From NCBI RefSeq assembly GCF_900108335.1, contig NZ_FNVT01000012.1, forward strand, positions 62,001-126,000: DNA of 64,000 bases. The letters run 5' to 3'. Position numbers and translations under genes: made by a program. The stretch's first letter is position 1; the number at the start of each line of letters is the position of its first letter. The notes beneath the pieces were generated by a model. The model had not been told where the DNA came from, searched no databases, and saw only the letters and a list, made by a program, of their open reading frames with translations. Shown here piece after piece: positions 8,676-17,395 of this stretch. The DNA is from Nonomuraea solani. Lineage in GTDB: Bacteria; Actinomycetota; Actinomycetes; Streptosporangiales; Streptosporangiaceae.

Positions 8676-10364
8676 TCAGTCCTCCCCACGGGTCACGGTC
8701 GCGGCGTATTCGGGCGAGCCGTCCAGCAGTTGCCGGTGGGTGCCCTCGGCCAGGACCCTGCCGTCCTCGATGTAGATCACGTGGTCGGTCCGGTCGAGGA
8801 CGAGAGGGCTCGTCGTGCAGATCAGGGTGGTGCGTCCGGCGCGCGCCTTGGCCAGGCGCTCGGCGATGCGGGCCTCGCTGTGGGCGTCCACCGCGCTGGT
8901 GGGCTCGACCAGGATGAGCACCTCGGGGTCGGCCAGCAGCGCCCGGACCAGCCGCAGCCGCTGCTGCTGCCCGCCGGAGAACTCCCGGCCGGCCTCGGCC
9001 ACCTGGGAGTCGAGCCCGTCGGGCAGGGCCTCCACGATGTCGGTGGCGCAGGCCGCGTGCAGGGCCTGGCCCAGTTGCTCATGGGAAGCGGTGCCGCGCA
9101 CGTCCAGCTCGTCGCGGAGCCTGCCGGTGAACAGCCGGGCGGCGTTGTCGGCGACCAGAATCCGGGAGCGGACCTCGCCGATGGGCAGGTCCCGCAGGTC
9201 GGTCTCGCCGAAGGTGACGTCTCCGTCGGCGTAGCGGCCGAGCCGGTCGGCGATGGCGATGGCGTCCTCGGGGGTGTTCGCGGCCACGGCGGTGAGCGAG
9301 CCGGGCTGGAGGGTGACGCCGCTGTACGTGTCGCGCAACACGCCGCCCTCGCTGGCGCCGGTGCCTCCGGCGACCTCGGGGTCGATGGACAGGATCCGGA
9401 TCACCCGCCCGGCCGCGACGTGGCCCTTGGTGAGCTTGTCGGCGGCCTCGGTGAGCGTGCGCATGGGCCCGATGAGGAACACCGCGTACAGGTAGAAGGC
9501 GACGAGCTGGCCGGTCGGGATCTGCCCGGCGACGGCGAAGGTGGCGCCGATGCCGGTGACGATCGCGATGAGCAGGCCGGGCAGGATGATCTGGGCGCCT
9601 TCGAGCACCGACTCGACCCCGGCGACGCGCACGCCGGCCTGCCGCACCCGCTGCGACTCTTCGCGGTAGCGCTCGGCGAACACCTGCTCGCCGCCGATGC
9701 CGCGCAACACCCGCAGCCCGGCCACGATGTCGGCCGCCCGGGTGGACAGGTCGCCGGTCAGCTCGCGCTGGCTGCGCTGCCGCTTGTGCAGCGGGCGCAG
9801 CAGCGGCCCGACGGCCACGGCCATGAGCGGCACGCCGAACAGCACGAGCAGCCCGAGCGGCAGCGAGGTCGAGATGAGAATCACGGTGACGGTCACGATG
9901 GCGACGACCGCGCCGGTGCCCCGGAGCAGGATGTCCATGGAGCTGCCGATGTGGGCGATGTCGGAGTTACCAACGCTGACGACCTCACCGGTCGAGAGCC
10001 GCTTCGGCAGCGTGGCGCCGAGCCGGGCGGCCTGGCGGGCGGTGACCTGCACGGTGCGGTACGCGGCCGCCAGCCAGTTGTAGACGGCCATCCGGTGCCG
10101 CATGACCCCGGTGAACGCCTGCACCAGCCCGAGCGCGAGCAGGATCGCCGACCACAGCAGCAGCGAGCGGGTGTCCTTGGCCGTGACCGCCTCGATGCCC
10201 TTCCCGAGCACGGCCGGCATGAGCGCCTGCACCAGCCACCACAGGGTCGCGAAGCCGATGCCCGCGAGCAGCGACGACGCCTGCCGCCGCGCGTTCCACC
10301 ACAGGTAACGCAGCGGGCTGCGGATGTCGGGCACGCCGGGATCGGCCTCAGGAAGGGAGCGCAT
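8676..10364 (-). CDS. ABC exporter half-transporter with degenerate Walker A, Q-loop, Walker B and H-loop
   Basis: The 562-residue protein has a six-helix ABC-type-1 domain (about 15-310) and an ATPase domain in which most ATP-binding motifs are lost. The Walker A position reads AANTPEDAIA (361-370, no Gly/Lys), the Q-loop is ADN, Walker B is LILVEPTS (Asp to Val), and the switch His is Ser (TTSPLV). The signature FSGGQQQR (462-469) is intact. It can thus contribute a signature to the partner's ATP site but not bind ATP normally itself. ATG 10364 is preferred; a TTG at 10403 would add 13 residues. It lies 54 bp downstream of narK on the same strand. Confidence 0.85.
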   Translation of the reverse strand: MRSLPEADPGVPDIRSPLRYLWWNARRQASSLLAGIGFATLWWLVQALMPAVLGKGIEAVTAKDTRSLLLWSAILLALGLVQAFTGVMRHRMAVYNWLAAAYRTVQVTARQAARLGATLPKRLSTGEVVSVGNSDIAHIGSSMDILLRGTGAVVAIVTVTVILISTSLPLGLLVLFGVPLMAVAVGPLLRPLHKRQRSQRELTGDLSTRAADIVAGLRVLRGIGGEQVFAERYREESQRVRQAGVRVAGVESVLEGAQIILPGLLIAIVTGIGATFAVAGQIPTGQLVAFYLYAVFLIGPMRTLTEAADKLTKGHVAAGRVIRILSIDPEVAGGTGASEGGVLRDTYSGVTLQPGSLTAVAANTPEDAIAIADRLGRYADGDVTFGETDLRDLPIGEVRSRILVADNAARLFTGRLRDELDVRGTASHEQLGQALHAACATDIVEALPDGLDSQVAEAGREFSGGQQQRLRLVRALLADPEVLILVEPTSAVDAHSEARIAERLAKARAGRTTLICTTSPLVLDRTDHVIYIEDGRVLAEGTHRQLLDGSPEYAATVTRGED

Positions 10365-10418
10365 AGCCTGACAACATTGACAAGGCGCCCCCTGCTCCGG
10401 CAAACCATTTTCGTCGAG

Positions 10419-11669
10419 CTAGAGCGTCCGAAATGCCCTTATTGTGTAGGCCAATGCGACCAGGGCGGTGGCCGCGAGCAGGACGTATCCGATCAGGTAC
10501 GCCCCTGTGGCCGCATAGACGGTGCCCATCACGAGCGGCGGAAAATATCCGCCGAGCCCGCCCGCCGCCCCGACCAGCCCGGTCACCGTCCCCACCTTGG
10601 GCGCCTCGACCAACCGTGCCACCAGCGCGAACACCCCGCCGGTGCCCAGCCCGAGAAAGAACGCCATGAGCACGAAGCTCACCCCGGCGGGCACCTCGAC
10701 CGGCGGCCGCAGGGCCAGCACGAGTGCCATCAACGCGGTGCCGCCGAACGAGATCTCCAGCACCTTGACGGCCCCGATCCGGTCGGAGAGCGCGCCACCG
10801 AGCGGCCTGGAGAGCACGGCGGCGATCGAGAACCCGGCCGTACGCAGCCCGGCGTCGGTCTGGAGGAAGTGGTAGGCGTTCTGCAGCAGCGTCGGCAGGT
10901 AGGTGGAGAAGGCCACGAACCCACCGAACGCCACCGCGTACAGGAAGGCGCACTGCCAGGTCGCCTTGACCTTCATCGCCTCCCGCATCCCCGCCAACGC
11001 GGACACAGAACCGGAACCGGACGCGGGAGGGGAACCAGCCTCGGCGCCGAGGCCAGGCACGGAACCGGAAACGGACGCGGGACCGGGTGCGGGGTTGGGG
11101 GACCAGTTAGGGGAGTCGCGGCTGGCGGTCAGCATGATCAGTCCCGTCAGGGCGAGGCCGGCGGCCACGAGCAGGTGGGCGCCGGGGCGGCCGAAGGCCT
11201 CGACCAGGCGGGGTGTGCAGAATGCCGACAGTGCCGTCCCGCCCATCCCCGCGCCGAACACGCCGGTGGCGAAACCTCGGCGGGCCGGCTCGTACCAGGC
11301 GTTCACGAAGGGGATGCCGATTGCGAACGACGTGCCGGGGATGCCCAGCAGGAACCCCCAGAACAGCAACCACCCGTACGAATCGGACCAGCCGACGAAC
11401 AGGACCGGCACGATCGAGACGAAGCAGATGATCGCGAACATCCGCCGCCCGCCGAGCCGATCCGCCAGCATCCCGGCCGGGATCCGCCCCAGCGCGCCGA
11501 CCAGCACAGGGATCGCCACCAGCAGCGAGGTCTGCGTCGGCGACAGCCGCAAACGCCCGCTGTAGCTCCCGGACAGCGGCCCGATGAGGTTCCACGCCCA
11601 GAACGTCACCGCGAACGCCGCCGTGGCCAGCGCGAGGTTCCGCACCTGACCTTTACGAAGCTCAGACAT
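10419..11669 (-). CDS. narK: NarK-type nitrate/nitrite transporter (MFS)
   Basis: The 416-residue protein has about twelve membrane helices of the nitrate/nitrite porter group of MFS. It includes GRIPAGMLADRLGGRR in the helix 2-3 loop and Gly-rich helix motifs GAGMGGTAL and VGAAGGLGGYFPP (helices 5 and 11) that resemble the nitrate signature. The loop between helices 6 and 7 is enlarged by a Ser/Pro/Gly-rich stretch encoded by short GGAACCGG-like repeats. It is transcribed divergently from narGHJI across a 46-bp gap, which supports nitrate uptake or nitrite export. ATG 11669 was chosen because upstream codons overlap narG and are not membrane-like. Confidence 0.88.
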   Translation of the reverse strand: MSELRKGQVRNLALATAAFAVTFWAWNLIGPLSGSYSGRLRLSPTQTSLLVAIPVLVGALGRIPAGMLADRLGGRRMFAIICFVSIVPVLFVGWSDSYGWLLFWGFLLGIPGTSFAIGIPFVNAWYEPARRGFATGVFGAGMGGTALSAFCTPRLVEAFGRPGAHLLVAAGLALTGLIMLTASRDSPNWSPNPAPGPASVSGSVPGLGAEAGSPPASGSGSVSALAGMREAMKVKATWQCAFLYAVAFGGFVAFSTYLPTLLQNAYHFLQTDAGLRTAGFSIAAVLSRPLGGALSDRIGAVKVLEISFGGTALMALVLALRPPVEVPAGVSFVLMAFFLGLGTGGVFALVARLVEAPKVGTVTGLVGAAGGLGGYFPPLVMGTVYAATGAYLIGYVLLAATALVALAYTIRAFRTL

Positions 11670-11671
11670 AT

Positions 11672-11690
11672 ACCCTGTGTAACAGAGGGT
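11672..11690. promoter_or_regulatory. Candidate operator palindrome between divergent narK and narG
   Basis: ACCCTGTGTAACAGAGGGT is a near-perfect inverted repeat (ACCCT[G/C]TGT half sites) filling the start-proximal side of narK. A second, weaker one, TCACTTTCTGTGA, follows at 11690-11702. In a 46-bp divergent promoter gap this is a likely regulator site for both transcripts. It does not match the FNR consensus; the regulator is unknown. Confidence 0.45.
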
Positions 11691-11715
11691 CACTTTCTGT
11701 GATGAAGTGGGGGGC

Positions 11716-14700
11716 ATGAGCGCCGAAGATCTCCTCCTGCGCACCGGCCGTTTCCTGCGCAGGTCAGCCGTCAGCGACGACCTGCACACTCTTCACCTCA
11801 AAGGCGGCACGGAGGGCGACGCCTTTTACCGCGACCGCTGGAGCCACGACAAGGTGGTCAGGTCGACCCATGGCGTCAACTGCACGGGCTCGTGCTCATG
11901 GAAGGTGTTCGTCAAGGACGGCATCATCACGTGGGAGACGCAGGAGACCGACTATCCGAGCGTGGGCCCCGACCGGCCCGAATACGAGCCGCGCGGCTGC
12001 CCACGCGGCGCCGCCTTCTCCTGGTACACCTACTCGCCGACCCGCATCCGCTACCCGTACGCGCGGCGTGTCCTGGTCGAGCTGTACACCGAGGCGAGGA
12101 CCCGCCTCGGCGATCCGGTGGCGGCTTGGGCGGATGTCACGACAAATCCGGATAAGAGGCGGCAGTACCAGCGCGCCCGAGGTCACGGCGGCCTCATCCG
12201 CGTCACCTGGGACCTGGCCACCGAGATGATCGCCGCCGCCCACGTCCACACCATCCAGACCTACGGCCCCGACCGCGTCGCCGGCTTCTCCCCCATCCCC
12301 GCCATGTCGATGGTCTCCCACGCCGTCGGCGCCCGCTTCGTGTCGCTCATCGGCGGCACCATGCTCTCCTTCTACGACTGGTACGCCGACCTCCCCGTCG
12401 CCTCCCCCCAGGTCTTCGGCGACCAGACCGACGTGCCGGAGTCGGCCGACTGGTGGGACGCGGCATACCTGATCATGTGGGGCGCCAACGTCCCCGTCAC
12501 CCGCACCCCCGACGCCCACTGGATGACCGAGGCCCGCTACCGGGGCCAGAAGGTCGTGGTGGTCTCCCCCGACTACAGCGACGCCGCCAAGTTCGCCGAC
12601 GAGTTCCTCGCCGTCCGCCCCGGCACGGACGGCGCCCTGGCCATGGCGATGGGCCACGTCCTGCTCAAGGAGTTCTTCGTCGACCGCGACACCCCTTACT
12701 TCACCGACTACGTCAAACGCTTCACCGACCTGCCCTTCCTCGTCACGCTCGAAGCGCGCGACGGCGCCTACGTCCCCGGCCGGTTCCTCACCGCCCGCGA
12801 CCTCGGCTCCCAGGAGGAGGCCGCCGAGTGGAAGACCGTCCTCATGTCGCGATCGGGCACCCCGGTGGTCCCGAACGGCTCGGCCGGCTTCCGCTGGACC
12901 CCCTCGGGCGAGGGCCGCTGGAACCTCGACTTGGGCGACATCGACCCCATGCTCACCCTGTACGGCGGCGAGGCGGCGGAAGTCCTGCTCCCCCGCTTCG
13001 ACGACGGCCACACGACCCGTGGAGGTGCCCCGGTCGAGCACGATGGCCACACGATCCGCCGAGGCGTGCCCGTCCAGCGCGTCGGCGGACGGCTCGTCAC
13101 CACGGCCTTCGACCTGCTCCTGGCCCAATACGGCGTGCACCGTCCCCGCCTCCCCGGCATCTGGCCCACCGGCTACGACGCGACGGAGCCCTACACCCCC
13201 GCCTGGCAGGAGCCCATCACCGGCGTACCGGCCGCGAGAGCCGTGAAGATCGCCCGAGAGTTCGCGACCACGGCGGAGAAGACCCAGGGCAGGTGCATGA
13301 TCATCCTGGGCGCCGGCACCACCCAGTGGTTCCACGGCGACACCATCTACCGCGCCTTCCTGTCGCTCCTGCTGCTGACCGGCTGCCAGGGCCGCAACGG
13401 CGGCGGCTGGGCGCACTACGTGGGCCAGGAGAAGTGCCGCCCGCAGGCCGGCCAGGCCCTGCTGGCGGGCGCCCTCGACTGGTCCAGGCCGCCGCGCCAG
13501 GTCCCCGGCACCCCGTTCTGGTACCTGCACACCGACCAGTGGCGCTACGACCGCTTCGACGCCGGCGAGCTGACCAGCCCGCTCGCCAAGGGCGCGTTCC
13601 AGGGCAGGCACACGGCCGACCTGGTGGCCGAGGCGGTACGCAACGGCTGGATGCCGATGTCCCCGGCCTTCGACCGCAACCCTCTGGAGCTGGGCGACGC
13701 CGACGACCCGATCGCGTACACCCGCGAAGAACTCAAAACGGGCAGGCTCCGGCACGCGGCGGAGGAGCCCGACGACCCCCGCAACTGGCCGCGCGTCCTC
13801 ACCCTCTGGCGCTCCAACCTGCTCGGTTCCTCCGCCAAGGGCAACGAATACTTCCTGCACCACCTGCTCGGCGCCACCTCGAACCTGGAGCACCCCGACC
13901 CGAGGGCGCCGGTGGGCAAGCTGGACCTCCTGCTCACCCTCGACTTCCGGATGACCTCCTCGACCGTCTTCTCCGACATCGTGCTGCCCGCCGCCACCTG
14001 GTACGAGAAGCACGACCTGTCCTCCACCGACATGCACCCGTTCGTGCACGCGTTCAACCCGGCGATCAACCCGCCCTGGGAGACGAAGACCGACTTCGCC
14101 GCCTTCCACGCCATCGCCCGCGCCTTCAGTGAGCTGGCCAAGAGCCGTCTGGGTGTACGCAAGGACGTGGTGGCGGTGGCGTACCAGCACGACACCCCCG
14201 GCGAACTCGCCGGCCGGCCCGGCCACCCCGACCTCAAGGTGGTGGAGCGCGACTACGGCGCCATCGCCGAGAAACTCGCCGCGCTCGGCCCGCTCACCGA
14301 GCAGCTCGGCCTGCCCGTCAAGGGCGTGACCTTCTGGCCCCGCGAGGAGGTCACCTGGCTGGGCCAGCGCTGCGGCCTGGTGCCGCGCGGCGTGGCCAAG
14401 GGCAGGCCCGAGCTCGACACCGACGCCAAGGCGTGCGAGACGATCCTCGCGCTGTCGGGCGTGAGCAACGGCAGGCTGGCCGCGCAGGGCTTCAGGCAGC
14501 TCGCCCGGCGTACGGGCATGAGCTTCGACGGGCTGGCGAACGAGAACCACCGCATCGTCTTCTCCGACACCCAGGCCCGGCCGGTCGCCGTCGCCCCGAG
14601 CCCCGAATGGTCGGGCAAGGAGTCGCACGACCGCCGCTACGCGCCCTTCACGATCAACGTCGAGAACGGCAAGCCCTGGCACACGCTGACCGGGCGCATG

Positions 14701-15252
14701 CACTTCTACCTCGACCACGACTGGATCCACGAGTACGGCGAGGCGCTGCCGATCTACCGCCCCCCGCTTGACCTGGCCACGCTCGACGGCGAGAGCGGCG
14801 CCCTGCGCTTCCTGACCCCGCACAGCAAGTGGTCGATCCACTCCGAATATCAGGACAACCTTCTCATGCTGTCCCTGTCGCGCGGCGGTCCGACGATCTG
14901 GATGGCCACCGGCGACGCCGCCAGGCTCGGGATCGCCGACAACGACTGGGTGGAGGCGGTCAACCGCAACGGCGTGGTGGTGGCCAGGGCGATCGTCTCG
15001 CACCGCATGCCGATCGGGACCGTCTACATGTACCACGCCCAGGACCGGCTGATCGACGTGCCGAAGTCGGAGGCGACGGGCCGCCGTGGTGGTGTCCACA
15101 ACGCCCTGACCAGGGTGCTCATCAAGCCGACGCACCTGATCGGCGGGCACGCCCAGCTCTCGTACGGATTCAACTACCTGGGCCCGACCGGCAACCAGCG
15201 TGACGAGATCACCACCATCCGGCGCAGGTCACAGGAGGTGCGATACCAGTGA
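11716..15252 (+). CDS. narG: Respiratory nitrate reductase alpha subunit (Mo-bisMGD, [4Fe-4S])
   Basis: The 1178-residue catalytic subunit reduces nitrate to nitrite on the inner face of the membrane. The N-terminal HGVNCTGSCSW motif near residue 53 carries the His/Cys ligands of the FS0 [4Fe-4S] cluster. Further on, DLPVASPQVFGDQTDVPESADW contains the region of the Asp molybdenum ligand, and the C-terminal molybdopterin dinucleotide-binding domain (from about 980) is present. Length is close to the family norm of about 1230. ATG 11716 is chosen; GTG 11707 is possible. A 13-codon duplication lies at residues 430-455. Its stop overlaps the narH GTG by 4 nt. Confidence 0.96.
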   Translation: MSAEDLLLRTGRFLRRSAVSDDLHTLHLKGGTEGDAFYRDRWSHDKVVRSTHGVNCTGSCSWKVFVKDGIITWETQETDYPSVGPDRPEYEPRGCPRGAAFSWYTYSPTRIRYPYARRVLVELYTEARTRLGDPVAAWADVTTNPDKRRQYQRARGHGGLIRVTWDLATEMIAAAHVHTIQTYGPDRVAGFSPIPAMSMVSHAVGARFVSLIGGTMLSFYDWYADLPVASPQVFGDQTDVPESADWWDAAYLIMWGANVPVTRTPDAHWMTEARYRGQKVVVVSPDYSDAAKFADEFLAVRPGTDGALAMAMGHVLLKEFFVDRDTPYFTDYVKRFTDLPFLVTLEARDGAYVPGRFLTARDLGSQEEAAEWKTVLMSRSGTPVVPNGSAGFRWTPSGEGRWNLDLGDIDPMLTLYGGEAAEVLLPRFDDGHTTRGGAPVEHDGHTIRRGVPVQRVGGRLVTTAFDLLLAQYGVHRPRLPGIWPTGYDATEPYTPAWQEPITGVPAARAVKIAREFATTAEKTQGRCMIILGAGTTQWFHGDTIYRAFLSLLLLTGCQGRNGGGWAHYVGQEKCRPQAGQALLAGALDWSRPPRQVPGTPFWYLHTDQWRYDRFDAGELTSPLAKGAFQGRHTADLVAEAVRNGWMPMSPAFDRNPLELGDADDPIAYTREELKTGRLRHAAEEPDDPRNWPRVLTLWRSNLLGSSAKGNEYFLHHLLGATSNLEHPDPRAPVGKLDLLLTLDFRMTSSTVFSDIVLPAATWYEKHDLSSTDMHPFVHAFNPAINPPWETKTDFAAFHAIARAFSELAKSRLGVRKDVVAVAYQHDTPGELAGRPGHPDLKVVERDYGAIAEKLAALGPLTEQLGLPVKGVTFWPREEVTWLGQRCGLVPRGVAKGRPELDTDAKACETILALSGVSNGRLAAQGFRQLARRTGMSFDGLANENHRIVFSDTQARPVAVAPSPEWSGKESHDRRYAPFTINVENGKPWHTLTGRMHFYLDHDWIHEYGEALPIYRPPLDLATLDGESGALRFLTPHSKWSIHSEYQDNLLMLSLSRGGPTIWMATGDAARLGIADNDWVEAVNRNGVVVARAIVSHRMPIGTVYMYHAQDRLIDVPKSEATGRRGGVHNALTRVLIKPTHLIGGHAQLSYGFNYLGPTGNQRDEITTIRRRSQEVRYQ
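13003..13080 (+). repeat. 39-bp in-frame tandem duplication inside narG
   Basis: Units 13003-13041 and 13042-13080 encode DGHTTRGGAPVEH and DGHTIRRGVPVQR. The second copy leads into the conserved VGGRLVTTAFDLLLAQYG segment, so the first copy is probably the added one. It sits in a surface-loop region away from cofactor motifs. Confidence 0.7.
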
Positions 15253-16841
15253 AGGTGATGGCCCAGATCGCCATGGTCATGAACCTGGACAAGTGCATCG
15301 GCTGCCATACGTGTTCGGTCACCTGCAAACAGACCTGGACCAACCGGCCGGGCGTCGAATACGTCTGGTTCAACAACGTCGAGACCCGCCCCGGCCAGGG
15401 CTATCCCCGCCGCTACGAGGACCAGGAGCGCTGGCGGGGCGGCTGGATACGCACCAAAAACGGCATCAAGCCCCGGGCCGGTGGCCGCCTGCGCAGGCTG
15501 CTGACCATCTTCGCCAGTCCGCTCATGCCCTCAATCCAGGACTACTACGAGCCCTGGACCTACGACTACGAGAACCTCACCGCGGCCCCGCTCTCCGACG
15601 ACGTCCCCGTCGCGCCGCCCAGGTCCCTGATCAGCGGCGAGCCGATGAAGATCCGCTGGAGCGCCAACTGGGACGACGACCTCGGCGGCGACCCGTCGCC
15701 CGATCCGCTGCTGGGCAGGCTGGAGGAGCAGGTCAGGCTGGAGTTCGAGAAGGCGTTCATGTTCTACCTGCCGCGCATCTGCGAACACTGCCTCAACCCG
15801 TCGTGCGTGGCCGCGTGCCCGTCGGGGGCGATGTACAAGCGGGCCGAGGACGGCATCGTGCTGGTCGACCAGGACCGGTGCCGGGGCTGGCGCATGTGCG
15901 TGACGGGTTGCCCGTACAAGAAGGTGTATTTCAACCACAAGACCGGCAAGGCCGAGAAGTGCACGTTCTGCTATCCCCGCGTCGAGGTGGGGCTGCCGAC
16001 GGTCTGCTCGGAGACCTGCGTGGGCCGCCTGCGCTACATCGGGGTCCTGCTGTACGACGCCGACCGCGTGACCGAGGCCGCCTCGGTGGCCGACGAGCAC
16101 GACCTGTACGAAGCGCAGCTCGACCTCTTCATCGACCCCCACGGCCCGGAGGCCGCCGCCGCCGGGCTCCCGGCCGACTGGCTGGACGCCGCCCGCAGAT
16201 CGCCCGTCTACGACCTGATCAAGAAATATCGCATAGCCCTCCCCCTGCACCCGGAATACCGCACCCTCCCCATGGTCTGGTACGTCCCGCCGCTCTCCCC
16301 CGTCGTCGACGCCCTGTCCACCACCGGCCACGACGGCGAGGACGCGGGCAACCTGTTCGCCGCCATCGAGGCGATGCGCATCCCGATCGGCTACCTGGCC
16401 GAGCTGTTCACCGCCGGCGACCCGGCCCCGGTGAACGCCGCGCTGCGCCGCCTGGCCGAGATGCGGGCGTACATGCGCGGGGTCAACCTGGGCGAGTGGG
16501 AGGCCACGCCCGGCGACGACCTGCACGCCATGTACCGGCTGCTCGCGGTGGCCAAATACGAGGATCGCTACGTCATCCCCACCGCGTACGGCAACGTGCC
16601 GGGCGTCGTGGAGGAGGGCGGCTGCAGCCTCGACTACGACGGGGGCCCCGGCATGCAGGGGCCGTTCGGCGAGGCGTCGGGCCGGCCCGTACCGGTGTCG
16701 ATCGAGACCTTCCACGGCCTGAAGGAGCGCCAGACCAGCGACGAGGTCACCCGCGACCGGGTCAACCTCCTCAACTGGGACGGCCGAGGCACCCCGGCGG
16801 GACTGTTCCCCCTCAAAAGAGCGCCCAAGAGAGGAAAATGA
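15249..16841 (+). CDS. narH: Respiratory nitrate reductase beta subunit (Fe-S electron transfer)
   Basis: The 530-residue protein carries four ferredoxin-type cysteine groups: CIGCHTCSVTC near residue 17, CEHCLNPSCVAACP near 180, CRGWRMCVTGCP (in which Trp replaces one Cys, as expected for the [3Fe-4S] cluster) and CTFCYPR...CSETC. It passes electrons from NarI haem b to NarG. The GTG start overlaps the narG stop (GTGA); an ATG at 15258 is an alternative. Its stop overlaps narJ (ATGA), so all four nar genes are translationally coupled. Confidence 0.96.
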   Translation: MKVMAQIAMVMNLDKCIGCHTCSVTCKQTWTNRPGVEYVWFNNVETRPGQGYPRRYEDQERWRGGWIRTKNGIKPRAGGRLRRLLTIFASPLMPSIQDYYEPWTYDYENLTAAPLSDDVPVAPPRSLISGEPMKIRWSANWDDDLGGDPSPDPLLGRLEEQVRLEFEKAFMFYLPRICEHCLNPSCVAACPSGAMYKRAEDGIVLVDQDRCRGWRMCVTGCPYKKVYFNHKTGKAEKCTFCYPRVEVGLPTVCSETCVGRLRYIGVLLYDADRVTEAASVADEHDLYEAQLDLFIDPHGPEAAAAGLPADWLDAARRSPVYDLIKKYRIALPLHPEYRTLPMVWYVPPLSPVVDALSTTGHDGEDAGNLFAAIEAMRIPIGYLAELFTAGDPAPVNAALRRLAEMRAYMRGVNLGEWEATPGDDLHAMYRLLAVAKYEDRYVIPTAYGNVPGVVEEGGCSLDYDGGPGMQGPFGEASGRPVPVSIETFHGLKERQTSDEVTRDRVNLLNWDGRGTPAGLFPLKRAPKRGK

Positions 16842-17395
16842 TGAACGAACCCGTCATCTGGCAGGCCGCCGCCCATCTCCTCGCCTACCCCGACGAGCGC
16901 TTCTGGCGCCGTCTCCCGCTCATCGAGGAGGCCGCTCAGCCCCATTTCGGGGGTTTCCTCACGCGCGCCACCGAGCTGGGCCCGGGCGAGCTGGCCGCGC
17001 ACTACGTGGACACGTTCGACCTGAACCGCCGCTGCTGCCTCTATCTGACCTACTACGCCGACGGCGACACCCGCCGCCGCGGCGAGTCGCTGGCCGCGCT
17101 GAAGAGCCGCTACCGCGCGGCGGGCTGGGAGCCGATGGAGGACGAGCTGCCCGACTTCCTGCCGGTGCTGCTGGAGTTCGCCGCGCTCGATCCGTCGGGC
17201 GCCGATCTGCTGTCCGACCACCGGGCAGGGCTGGAGCTCCTGCTGGCCGCGCTGACCGAGCGCGACTCGCCGTACGCGGACGTGGTCGGCACGCTCTGCG
17301 CGACCCTGCCGCCGATCACCGCCGCGCAGCGCACCAGGGCCGCCCGCCTGGCCGCCGCCGGGCCGCCCGCCGAGTCCGTGGGCGTCTACCGATGA
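16838..17395 (+). CDS. narJ: Nitrate reductase molybdenum cofactor assembly chaperone
   Basis: The 185-residue, all-helical NarJ/TorD-type chaperone helps insert the molybdenum cofactor into apo-NarG before membrane attachment. Diagnostic stretches are AAHLLAYPDERFW at the start and HYVDTFDLNRRCCLYLTYYADGDTRRRG in two parts near 55-80. Two adjacent in-frame ATGs (16838, 16841) follow GAGAGG; the second has the better spacing, the first forms an ATGA overlap with narH. The stop overlaps narI by 4 nt. Confidence 0.93.
   Translation: MMNEPVIWQAAAHLLAYPDERFWRRLPLIEEAAQPHFGGFLTRATELGPGELAAHYVDTFDLNRRCCLYLTYYADGDTRRRGESLAALKSRYRAAGWEPMEDELPDFLPVLLEFAALDPSGADLLSDHRAGLELLLAALTERDSPYADVVGTLCATLPPITAAQRTRAARLAAAGPPAESVGVYR

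Noticed and set aside
6627..11702. A 1691-codon open frame on the plus strand across both ABC genes and narK
   Set aside because: It is antisense to three well-supported genes with full domain motifs; its composition is Gln/His/Arg/Gly-rich without domains, as expected of a high-GC antisense frame.
11672..11702. FNR-type oxygen-response box
   Set aside because: The palindromes do not contain TTGAT/ATCAA half sites.
11896..15150. A 1084-codon minus-strand frame opposite narG
   Set aside because: narG on the plus strand has complete cofactor motifs and coupled starts; the opposite frame has no recognisable domain.
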